Source: Bacteroidaceae bacterium
GTDB taxonomy: Bacteria > Bacteroidota > Bacteroidia > Bacteroidales > Bacteroidaceae
DNA length: 15,688 nt
NCBI GenBank assembly: GCA_030843315.1
Contig: JAUUPT010000083.1
Coordinates: 1 to 15,688 of the forward strand
Direction of reading: 5' to 3'
Part shown: one piece after another, positions 7,178 to 14,205 of the stretch
Numbering within the stretch: the stretch's first letter is position 1
Layout of the letters: each line of letters opens with the position of its first letter
Notes under the pieces: model-generated
The model's input: the letters and a program-made list of their open reading frames with translations, nothing else
Told to the model about the DNA's origin: nothing
The model's database searches: none
Position numbers and translations under genes: made by a program

Positions 7178-8929
7178 ATGAGCAATATGGCAGAAATAAA
7201 AAGCGAAGAAACAAGCGAAAAGAAGAGCTTGAATTTTATTGAGCAAATAGTAGAAAGCGACTTGAAGGAAGGTAAGAACGGAGGAAAAGTGCAGACACGC
7301 TTCCCGCCCGAACCCAACGGTTACCTTCACATCGGACACGCTAAGGCCATCTGCCTTGATTTCGGCATTGCAGCCGATCACAACGGCATCTGCAACCTGC
7401 GTTTCGACGATACCAACCCCACCAAAGAAGATGTGGAATATGTAGAAGCCATCAAGGAAGATATCCAATGGCTGGGCTACCAATGGGGAAATGAGTATTA
7501 CGCATCCGATTATTTTCAGCAGCTTTGGGACTTCGCCATCCGCCTTATCGAAGAGGGCAAGGCATACATCGACGAGCAAACATCCGAACAAATTGCCGTC
7601 CAGAAAGGCACTCCCACCCAGCCGGGTGTGGAAAGTCCTTACCGTAACCGCCCCATCGAAGAGAACCTGGAACTGTTCCGCAAGATGAACACCGGCGAGA
7701 TAGAGGAAGGCGCCATGGTGCTGCGTGCCAAAATCGACATGGCAAGCCCCAATATGCACTTCCGCGATCCCATCATATATCGTGTGGTGAACCATCCGCA
7801 CCACCGCACGGGCACCACCTGGAAGGCATATCCGATGTACGACTTCGCCCACGGACAGAGCGACTTCTTCGAAGGAGTCACCCACTCGCTGTGTACGCTG
7901 GAGTTTGTACCCCACCGCCCGCTCTACGATCTCTTTGTGGACTGGGTGAAGGAAGGCAAAGACCTGAACGACAACCGTCCCCGCCAGTACGAATTCAATA
8001 AACTGAACCTCAGTTATACACTGATGAGTAAACGCAACCTGCTCACGCTGGTCAAAGAAAATCTTGTCAACGGTTGGGACGATCCCCGTATGCCGACCAT
8101 CTGCGGCTTCCGCCGTCGCGGCTACTCTCCCGAGTCCATTCATAAGTTCATCGATAAGATCGGTTATACCACATACGACGCGCTCAACGAGTTCGCCTTG
8201 CTGGAAAGCGCCTTGCGCGAAGACCTCAACGAACGCGCCACCCGTGTATCGGCCGTGTTGAATCCTGTGAAGCTCATCATCACCAACTATCCCGAAGGAC
8301 AAGTGGAAGAACTGGAAGCTATCAACAACCCGGAACGTCCCGAAGAAGGCAGCCACCTCATCGAGTTTAGCCGCGAGTTGTGGATTGAACGCGACGACTT
8401 TATGGAAGACGCCCCCAAGAAATACTTCCGCATGACTCCGGGACAAGAAGTCCGCCTGAAGAATGCTTACATCGTGAAGTGCACCGGCTGCAAGAAGAAC
8501 GAAGCCGGCGAAATCACCGAAGTATATTGTGAATGCGACCCCGAGAGCAAGAGCGGTCTGCCCGGAGCAAACCGCAAAGTGAAAGGCACCATCCACTGGG
8601 TAAGTTGTGCCCACTGCCTGCAAGCCGAAGTACGTCTGTACGACCGCCTGTGGAAAGTAGAGAATCCGCGCGACGAGCTTGCCGCCATCCGCGAGGCCAA
8701 GAACTGCGACGCACTGACGGCCATGAAGGAAATAATCAACCCCGACTCCCTGCATGTATTGCCCTGCTGCTACATCGAGAAGTATGCCGCCGGCATGGCG
8801 CCCCTCTCCTACCTGCAGTTCCAGCGCATCGGCTACTTCAATGTCGACAAAGACTCTACCCCGGAAAAAATGGTATTCAACCGCACCGTGGGGCTGAAGG
8901 ACAACTGGGGGAAGATTAGTAGCAAGTAA
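7178..8929 (+). CDS. glnS: Glutamine--tRNA ligase
   Basis: This class I aminoacyl-tRNA synthetase charges tRNA-Gln with glutamine using ATP, in the cytosol. The 583-residue protein begins with a short charged extension and then RFPPEPNGYLHIGHAKA (41-57), containing the HIGH signature (51-54). The second ATP motif is the KMSKS variant LMSKR (282-286). RFDDTNP (75-81), YDFAHGQSD (221-229) and RGYSPESI (314-321) identify GlnRS against GluRS. The C-terminal anticodon-binding barrels run from about 350. They hold an unusual set of cysteines: C435, C438, C451, C453, C477 and C480, spaced like a metal knuckle. ATG codons at 7178 and 7190 are both possible; I keep the first. It probably heads the cluster with the TPR and DedA genes. 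Confidence 0.96.
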   Translation: MSNMAEIKSEETSEKKSLNFIEQIVESDLKEGKNGGKVQTRFPPEPNGYLHIGHAKAICLDFGIAADHNGICNLRFDDTNPTKEDVEYVEAIKEDIQWLGYQWGNEYYASDYFQQLWDFAIRLIEEGKAYIDEQTSEQIAVQKGTPTQPGVESPYRNRPIEENLELFRKMNTGEIEEGAMVLRAKIDMASPNMHFRDPIIYRVVNHPHHRTGTTWKAYPMYDFAHGQSDFFEGVTHSLCTLEFVPHRPLYDLFVDWVKEGKDLNDNRPRQYEFNKLNLSYTLMSKRNLLTLVKENLVNGWDDPRMPTICGFRRRGYSPESIHKFIDKIGYTTYDALNEFALLESALREDLNERATRVSAVLNPVKLIITNYPEGQVEELEAINNPERPEEGSHLIEFSRELWIERDDFMEDAPKKYFRMTPGQEVRLKNAYIVKCTGCKKNEAGEITEVYCECDPESKSGLPGANRKVKGTIHWVSCAHCLQAEVRLYDRLWKVENPRDELAAIREAKNCDALTAMKEIINPDSLHVLPCCYIEKYAAGMAPLSYLQFQRIGYFNVDKDSTPEKMVFNRTVGLKDNWGKISSK

Positions 8930-8989
8930 GTAGTTAGTAGTAAGCAGCTAACAGCAAGTAGAAGAATAGTAAAGTAGTAAGTAGAAGCA
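8919..8989 (+). repeat. Degenerate AGTAAGTAG short repeat between glnS and the TPR gene
   Basis: From the last codons of glnS to the next start, the sequence is a low-complexity series of units such as AGTAAGTAG, TTAGTAG, CAAGTAG and AAAGTAG. The glnS stop codon lies inside the first units. It looks like replication-slippage or repeat-insertion DNA. It contains no obvious hairpin terminator, so read-through into the next gene is possible. Confidence 0.6.
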
Positions 8990-8990
8990 A

Positions 8991-10409
8991 ATGAGCAAAA
9001 AGAACCTGCTGTCCGGAAGAGACAAAGAACTGCATCAGATTGCAGAACAATATGAGGCAGCCAAAGCAGATAATAAAACTATATACCTGGACGCTGATGA
9101 TTTTGCCGACCTGGCAGATTGGTACGCCGTTCGCCGTAAATACGATATAGCAACCGAAGTCGTAGAATATGGATTAACCCTGCACCCCGACAGCACAGCG
9201 CTGTTGGTAGAGCAAGCATACCTGTGCCTGGATACCCAAAAGAAAGAAAAAGCAAGAGAAATAGCCAAGTGTATTTCAGATGAATCTTCCGAAGTAAAAG
9301 TACTGAAAGCCAGCCTGCTGATGGGAGAAGGTAAAATAGAAGAAGCAGATGCCGTACTCGAATCCATAGAGGACAAAGAAGAGTTGGGCAATATTGTGGA
9401 CGTATCTTATATGTACATCGACATGGGCCTGCCCGAGAATGCATTGCCGTGGCTCACCCGCGGACTTGAGAAGTATGCCGAAGAAGAAGCGTTCCTGGCC
9501 GTCACCGGCGATTGTTATTACGCCCAGGGATTGCTCGAGAAGGCAACTTTCTTCTTCAACAAACTGATAGACAAGAATCCATATTCAGCCTCTTATTGGT
9601 TCGGATTGGCACGTTGCCATTTTGACCTGCAAATGTTCGACAAGGCTATCGAAGAATGCGACTACGCCATCGTGGCAGATGACGAGTTTGCCGATGCTTA
9701 TATCATGAAGGGTCATGCCTTCTTCCAGTTAGGAAACGAAGAGAGTGCCCTGGAAAGTTATAAGATGGCGGAAAAACTCGGTGTTGTCTCCCAGAACTTC
9801 ATCAATACATTTATCGGTCTGAGCCTGGTGACCAAAGGAGAATGGGCCGAAGGCTACTCCTATCTGGAAAAAGCGATAAACGAGGAAGGAGATGAAGAAG
9901 ACGAACTGACCCTGCCCGCACTTTATGCCAATGCCGCGCTATGCCTTCATAAGTTGGGCAAGAAGCGCAAAGCGCATCAATACTGCAAGAAAGCCCATGA
10001 GTTGGCACCCGAAGACATTGACTCATACCTGATTGAAGGCCGCATCTATATGGAAGAAGGTGACTTTGAGAAAGGAATAAAGCAATGGGGACTGGCTCTG
10101 AGATATGCCCCGTATGCAGACACCTGGCACGAGATTGGTGAACTCAGCATGGAAATGGGAGAAATGAGTTATGCCAAACTCGCTTTTGAGCGTGTCAAGG
10201 AGATGGAACCCGACTTTGAGGGTATCAACGAGAAGTTGGCTTCCCTGTACATGATCCTCAAAGACAAGGACAACTTTATGAAGTACAACCAACTCTGCGA
10301 GAACCCATTCAACCTGGATGAACTGGAGAAGATACAGCAACTGCTGGAAGACGACAACCAGAAAGACCTCGCCCAGGTAATGAAATCCATCTTTGATGCC
10401 TTGAAGTAA
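8991..10409 (+). CDS. Tetratricopeptide-repeat protein
   Basis: The protein has 472 residues, is acidic and helical, and lacks a signal peptide or membrane segment, so it is probably cytoplasmic. TPR units are recognisable through most of its length. Examples are the units around residues 167-200 (GDCYYAQGLLEKATFFFNKL), 203-230 (SYWFGLARCHFDLQMFDKAI), 235-270 (AYIMKGHAFFQLGNEESALE) and 340-375 (SYLIEGRIYMEEGDFEKGIK). These repeats usually scaffold protein-protein contacts. I do not recognise a specific family function. It lies 61 bases after glnS and 29 before the DedA gene, suggesting a loose operon. The ATG at 8991 is the first in frame after the short-repeat DNA. Confidence 0.85.
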   Translation: MSKKNLLSGRDKELHQIAEQYEAAKADNKTIYLDADDFADLADWYAVRRKYDIATEVVEYGLTLHPDSTALLVEQAYLCLDTQKKEKAREIAKCISDESSEVKVLKASLLMGEGKIEEADAVLESIEDKEELGNIVDVSYMYIDMGLPENALPWLTRGLEKYAEEEAFLAVTGDCYYAQGLLEKATFFFNKLIDKNPYSASYWFGLARCHFDLQMFDKAIEECDYAIVADDEFADAYIMKGHAFFQLGNEESALESYKMAEKLGVVSQNFINTFIGLSLVTKGEWAEGYSYLEKAINEEGDEEDELTLPALYANAALCLHKLGKKRKAHQYCKKAHELAPEDIDSYLIEGRIYMEEGDFEKGIKQWGLALRYAPYADTWHEIGELSMEMGEMSYAKLAFERVKEMEPDFEGINEKLASLYMILKDKDNFMKYNQLCENPFNLDELEKIQQLLEDDNQKDLAQVMKSIFDALK

Positions 10410-10438
10410 TTCACAATTTGTAATTCGTAATTATATAA

Positions 10439-11083
10439 ATGGAATCATCAGCAGAACTCATCAAATGGGTATTGGAGAACCTGAACTATTGGATAGTCAC
10501 TATCTTTATGGCTATCGAAAGTTCGTTTATCCCTTTCCCGTCCGAAGTAATTGTTCCGCCCGCCGCATGGAAAGCGATGGCGGACGAAAGCATGAATATC
10601 TTCCTCGTCGTTATTTTTGCAACGGCAGGAGCCGACCTGGGAGCGTTGATAAATTACTATCTGGCACGCTGGCTGGGACGCCCCATCATCTATAAGTTTG
10701 CCAACAGCCGCTTTGGGCATATGTGCCTCATCGACGAAGAAAAGGTGCACCATGCCGAAGAGTATTTCCGTAAACACGGCGCAACCTCCACTTTCTTTGG
10801 CCGTCTCATCCCTGCCGTACGCCAGCTTATCAGTATTCCCGCCGGACTTGCCGGCATGAAGCTGAGTTCTTTCCTGCTTTACACAACGTTGGGTGCCGGG
10901 ATATGGAATTCGATACTTGCCGTGCTCGGCTACCTCATCTACCGCTTCACCGATCTCAAAACGACGAACGACGTTTATATATTGGCAACCAAGTACAGCC
11001 ACGAAATAGGATATTTCATTTTAGTAGTAGCTGTGCTGGTCATCGCCTTCCTGGCATACAAAGGACTAAAGAAGAAAAAATAA
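10439..11083 (+). CDS. DedA/SNARE-associated (VTT) family membrane protein
   Basis: This is a 214-residue integral membrane protein of the DedA family, several of which flip undecaprenyl phosphate or phospholipids across the inner membrane. Diagnostic features are Glu27 in the first re-entrant segment followed by PFPSEVI (32-38), and the conserved FFGRLIPAVRQLISIPAG (119-136) with Arg122, Pro125 and Arg128. Hydrophobic stretches run at about 18-40, 53-77, 128-168 and 190-206, with a basic tail (KGLKKKK). It begins 29 bases after the TPR gene. Its exact substrate cannot be read from sequence. A lipid-carrier role would fit an envelope function but has no direct support from its neighbours. Confidence 0.9.
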   Translation: MESSAELIKWVLENLNYWIVTIFMAIESSFIPFPSEVIVPPAAWKAMADESMNIFLVVIFATAGADLGALINYYLARWLGRPIIYKFANSRFGHMCLIDEEKVHHAEEYFRKHGATSTFFGRLIPAVRQLISIPAGLAGMKLSSFLLYTTLGAGIWNSILAVLGYLIYRFTDLKTTNDVYILATKYSHEIGYFILVVAVLVIAFLAYKGLKKKK

Positions 11084-11101
11084 AGATACTTGTATACAAA
11101 G

Positions 11102-11138
11102 AAACGGTGAACAAAGTCATAGGCTCTGTCCACCGTTT
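11102..11138. terminator. Bidirectional terminator between the DedA gene and tpx
   Basis: AAACGGTG (11102-11109) pairs with CACCGTTT (11131-11138). The stem continues inward, after a one-base bulge on each side, with ACA/TGT. A T-run follows on the plus strand and an A-rich stretch precedes it, giving a U-run on the minus strand too. It sits between two convergent genes. Confidence 0.7.
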
Positions 11139-11169
11139 TTCACATTATTGCTAATCAAATCCAAGTATC

Positions 11170-11670
11170 TTATTTCACAGCTTCAATCGCTTTGTCATAA
11201 TCCGGCTCTTGCGTTATTTCAGGCACAAGTTCCGTATATGCAATCTTTCCATCCTTGCCCACAACCACTACTGCGCGTGCCAGCAATCCTGCAAGCGGTC
11301 CGTCAGCCATACGCACTCCATAATTCTCGTCAAAATCAGAGTAACGGAAGTCCGACAGCGGAATTACATTCTCAATGCCTTCGGTGGTGCAGAAACGTGC
11401 ATGCGCAAAAGGCAGATCCTTAGAGATTGCCAGCACCACCGTATCCGGCAAGCCGGCAGCCAGTTTATTGAACTTACGTACCGAAGTAGCGCATACGCCG
11501 GTATCCAGGCTGGGGAAAATATTCAGAATCACATTCTTTCCATTCAGTTCTTTCAGAGAGAACGAAGATAAATCAGTTTTCACCAATTCGAAATCGGGAG
11601 CGGCTGCTCCCACCTTTATAAACTCACCGATAATCTTAACCGGTTGTCCTTTAAATTTTGTTGTAGCCAT
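11170..11670 (-). CDS. tpx: Thiol peroxidase (Tpx), atypical 2-Cys peroxiredoxin
   Basis: Tpx reduces hydrogen peroxide and organic hydroperoxides using thioredoxin, in cytosol or periplasm depending on species. The 166-residue protein shows no signal peptide and should be cytoplasmic here. The peroxidatic cysteine is Cys60 in FPSLDTGVCATSVRKFN, which includes the conserved Thr57. The resolving cysteine is Cys94 in PFAHARFC, the spacing typical of Tpx. The C-terminal half contains VVVVGKDGKIAYTELVPEI, conserved in the family. It is a single gene, divergent from the HdeD-like gene and convergent with the DedA gene. Oxidative-stress regulation is plausible in this anaerobe, but I see no definite operator. 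Confidence 0.95.
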   Translation of the reverse strand: MATTKFKGQPVKIIGEFIKVGAAAPDFELVKTDLSSFSLKELNGKNVILNIFPSLDTGVCATSVRKFNKLAAGLPDTVVLAISKDLPFAHARFCTTEGIENVIPLSDFRYSDFDENYGVRMADGPLAGLLARAVVVVGKDGKIAYTELVPEITQEPDYDKAIEAVK

Positions 11671-11796
11671 AGTTTTATCAAATTATTTAGAGATATAACA
11701 AACAGCAAGCGCGAAAAGTTCATCAGAAACATTTCTCAGGAGCGGATTGTTATTTATTAAACGGACTTATGATAATCACTAAAAATTAAGATTCAC

Positions 11797-12375
11797 ATGA
11801 AAACTATTTTAGACGAACTTCAACAAGAAGTAAAAAACTGGTGGATTTCACTTATTCTCGGTATTCTTTACGTCGTAGTGGCCTTATGGCTGATGTTTGC
11901 TCCTTTCAGCGGATATGCCGCCCTGAGTATCCTGTTCAGTATCTCTATGTTGTTCAGCGGTTTGCTTGAAGTATCTTTTGCCGTAAGCAACCGCAAGACC
12001 GTCTCCAGTTGGGGGTGGTACTTGGCAGGAGGCATCATCGACATGATTTTAGGCTTCTACCTGATAGCCTATCCCATGTTAAGCATGGAAGTCATCCCCT
12101 TCATCATTGCATTCTGGCTCATGTTCCGGGGCTTCTCCTCCGTAGGCTATGCTATGGACTTAAAGAGATACGGCACCAGAGACTGGGGATGGTACGTCGC
12201 TTTCGGCATCCTCGCCGTCATCTGCTCCCTCATCATCCTGTGGCAACCGGCAGTAGGCGCCATCTACGCCGTCTACATGATTTCCTTCGCCTTCCTCATC
12301 ATCGGCTTCTTCCGCATCATGCTGTCATTCGAGCTGAAGAACCTGCATAAGCGGGGAAAGGAACTGCAAGCATAA
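11797..12375 (+). CDS. HdeD-like DUF308 membrane protein
   Basis: This is a 192-residue protein made almost entirely of six membrane segments in three helical hairpins, typical of the HdeD/DUF308 family. Repeated patterns show internal duplication: GWYLAGGIIDMILGFYLI, then GWYVAFGILAVICSLIIL. The hydrophobic pieces run at about residues 17-36, 43-63, 72-90, 97-118, 128-148 and 155-175. HdeD was first linked to acid resistance in E. coli, but the molecular activity is unknown. The ATG at 11797 starts a short amphipathic leader before the first helix. It stands alone and ends at a strong terminator. Confidence 0.85.
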   Translation: MKTILDELQQEVKNWWISLILGILYVVVALWLMFAPFSGYAALSILFSISMLFSGLLEVSFAVSNRKTVSSWGWYLAGGIIDMILGFYLIAYPMLSMEVIPFIIAFWLMFRGFSSVGYAMDLKRYGTRDWGWYVAFGILAVICSLIILWQPAVGAIYAVYMISFAFLIIGFFRIMLSFELKNLHKRGKELQA

Positions 12376-12406
12376 TTCCCGTTACAACGGAGAATAGTAA
12401 AAACAT

Positions 12407-12441
12407 AAAAGGCGGCGGATATATATTATCCGCCGCCTTTT
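12407..12441. terminator. Strong bidirectional terminator between the HdeD-like gene and pspC
   Basis: A perfect 15-base stem (12407-12421 with 12427-12441; core GGCGGCGGATA) encloses a 5-base AT loop. It is GC-rich in the middle with A-run and T-run edges, so it works as an intrinsic terminator on either strand. It lies between the 3' ends of two convergent genes. Confidence 0.9.
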
Positions 12442-12470
12442 ATTATCAAGATTTCAATCCCTATCCTTTA

Positions 12471-13574
12471 TCATCCCCACGAATCAAAGAACCACAGTCT
12501 TGGGAAAGTAGCTCCCTGTATTGCGAAGCAGATTCCGAAGCAGGCAGCACTTACAATCCACAGGATGACCAGTGTCCACTTCAGTCCGGAGTTCATCGGC
12601 TGCCACTTGAATGCCTGTCCCAAGACAGCCCATACAAGGCTGACCAACGGAATACCTACCAGCAAGATACCTGCAATGTACATCACAATGGCCGATAACG
12701 GCGAAGTAGGCATCACCACATCCATCATCGGGAAGAGCGAAATCAACGCTGCACCGCCGCCAACAGCTACCGCCACCGCTGCAATCAGCAGTGCCACAAA
12801 CACTATTCCGAAAACAAGCAACACCGGACTGCAAACAATAGCGAATATCACCACGCAGAGCTTCAAGAACAAGCCGGCTACCATCACCAACCCATCACCC
12901 AACTTCTGCAACGCCGTGCGGGGACGGTCGGACTTCATATAATCATTCACCCCGTTTGCCATCTTCTCAAACCCGTCCGTTACCGTCTTTCCGATATTCT
13001 CCACCGTCACCGCTTCACCGCGCATGCTCAACTTCTCGGCTGCCGTATGTGCCTCCGGGATAATCAGCCAGCACACAATATAAACCGGTATCAGCGTTCC
13101 AATTCCGCAAACCAGCACCACCAGCAGCAGCAGGCGGAGCAACGTCACATCCCATCCCATATAGGCAGCCATACCGCTGATAACGCCTCCCAGCATCTTG
13201 TCATCCGGGTTACGATAAAGGCGGCGGTGTGTCGAACCGTAAGCAGTGTCCGCATTCCGCGAATAGCTGCCGGTGTTCGCACTTCCCGAGGTGGAGCCGG
13301 TGCTCTCCTCCCCCGTTTCCATATCTTCCGGTTTTCCCATGCGGGCTATCACCTCTTCCACGTCGAAGATTGTGATTACCTTCAGTCCGGCGACCAGCTT
13401 CTCGGCAAAGAGCTCGGAGATGCGGCGTTCGATGTCATCTACTATCTCGTCTGCACCGGCATCCTTGCGGAAGTGCAGTTTGAGGTTGCTCAGATAGTTA
13501 TCCAAGAGGCGGTATGCGTCGTCATCAATGTTGAAAACAGTTCCACCTAAATTTACAGTCAGTGTCTTTTTCAT
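12471..13574 (-). CDS. PspC-domain envelope stress protein
   Basis: This 367-residue membrane protein belongs to the PspC-domain group found beside PadR regulators in Bacteroidetes. Residues 1-85 form a soluble N-terminal domain (MKKTLTVNLGGTVFNIDDDA; later VEEVIARMGKPEDMETGEE). A Ser/Thr/Gly-rich linker (about 88-115) follows. The PspC domain lies at 116-174, with RRLYRNPDDKMLGGVISGMA and a helix ending CWLIIPE. Three or four more hydrophobic segments follow (about 225-270, 290-325 and 335-355). PspC proteins in other bacteria sense or respond to membrane stress. It starts 46 bases after padR and is very probably co-transcribed and repressed by it. The gene symbol pspC is not justified for the whole protein, since only one domain matches. 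Confidence 0.88.
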   Translation of the reverse strand: MKKTLTVNLGGTVFNIDDDAYRLLDNYLSNLKLHFRKDAGADEIVDDIERRISELFAEKLVAGLKVITIFDVEEVIARMGKPEDMETGEESTGSTSGSANTGSYSRNADTAYGSTHRRLYRNPDDKMLGGVISGMAAYMGWDVTLLRLLLLVVLVCGIGTLIPVYIVCWLIIPEAHTAAEKLSMRGEAVTVENIGKTVTDGFEKMANGVNDYMKSDRPRTALQKLGDGLVMVAGLFLKLCVVIFAIVCSPVLLVFGIVFVALLIAAVAVAVGGGAALISLFPMMDVVMPTSPLSAIVMYIAGILLVGIPLVSLVWAVLGQAFKWQPMNSGLKWTLVILWIVSAACFGICFAIQGATFPRLWFFDSWG

Positions 13575-13620
13575 TGCTATTATTTTTTTAATTACAAATT
13601 ACTAATTACGAAGTGCAGCC

Positions 13621-13947
13621 CTATGAGTTGCTGATGTGATTCACCGTTTCGTTGAGTTCCCTCCACGATATTTCCAGTTCTCCCAGGAAGCCCTCTCCTT
13701 TTTCCGTCAACCGGTAGTACTTCCGGGGGGGGCCCTGTGTAGACTCTATCCATTCATAGCTCAGCAGGTCATCGTTCTTCAGGCGTGTCAGCAGCGGATA
13801 AAGTGTACCCTCCACCACTATCAGCCTGGCTTCTTTCAGCTTCTGAATGATGTCCGAAGCGTAAGCCGGCTCTTTATGGAGCAGCAGCATGATGCAATAT
13901 TCCAGCATCCCCTTGCGCATTTGCGACTTTACATTATTTACATCCAT
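13621..13947 (-). CDS. PadR-family transcriptional regulator
   Basis: This small winged-helix repressor of 108 residues has the usual length for the minimal PadR subfamily. The fold is clear: an N-terminal helix with QMRKGMLEYCIMLLL (9-23), the helix-turn-helix in YASDIIQKL (29-37), a recognition region VEGTLYPLLTRLKND (45-59), and the wing GPPRKYYRLTEKG (72-84). It heads the operon with the PspC-domain gene, and such pairs usually self-regulate. Its coding strand has an 8-base C-run (G-run on the plus strand, 13725-13732) encoding Gly72-Arg75 in the wing. Slippage there would destroy the conserved KYYRLTEKG part. The start at 13947 is the only ATG that preserves the N-terminal helix. Confidence 0.92.
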   Translation of the reverse strand: MDVNNVKSQMRKGMLEYCIMLLLHKEPAYASDIIQKLKEARLIVVEGTLYPLLTRLKNDDLLSYEWIESTQGPPRKYYRLTEKGEGFLGELEISWRELNETVNHISNS

Positions 13948-13977
13948 TTCAGTTATTCATTATAGATTAATACCATT

Positions 13978-14041
13978 CCTTGTATGACACAAATATATGT
14001 ATTATATCAGTACCTTGTATAACACAGTACCTTATATTATA
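13978..14041 (-). promoter_or_regulatory. padR-pspC promoter with repeated operator-like motifs
   Basis: On the minus strand TATATTTG (13997-13990) fits the Bacteroides -7 consensus, with no TTTG at -33. Around it, on the plus strand, CCTTGTATGACAC (13978-13990) and CCTTGTATAACAC (14013-14025) are near-identical direct repeats. A third, weaker copy lies in the tandem 17-mers CAGTACCTTGTATAACA (14008-14024) and CAGTACCTTATATTATA (14025-14041). Copies overlap and lie upstream of the -7 element, where a self-repressing PadR protein would bind. The binding is inferred. Confidence 0.5.
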
Positions 14042-14061
14042 ATTATTTAACTAAAGCCCTA

Positions 14062-14167
14062 TTTCACCACAGATTACACGGATTAACACAGATTACTTAA
14101 AAATTTGTGAGACTCTGCGTCCTGTAGTGAAAAAATCTGTGTTAATCTGTGTAATTCTGTGATGAAA
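14062..14167. repeat. Long imperfect inverted repeat upstream of the recombinase; dispersed hairpin element
   Basis: A 33-base arm (14062-14094) and a 34-base arm (14134-14167) are complementary except for two substitutions and one indel. Both are built from CACAGATTAC and GATTAACACAGATT blocks. The loop contains degenerate echoes of the same sequence. It shares its core with the hairpin at 1518-1604. Here it lies between the divergent padR and recombinase genes, so it is not a convergent-gene terminator and may form part of the leader of the recombinase transcript. Confidence 0.75.
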
Positions 14168-14205
14168 CTCCGTTATTACTATAAAATCACCAATTACTCA
14201 AAATT

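Noticed and set aside
7163..8755. A 530-codon open frame on the minus strand opposite glnS
   Set aside because: It mirrors glnS, whose HIGH and KMSKS motifs are intact. No ribosome site or domain is visible in the antisense product.
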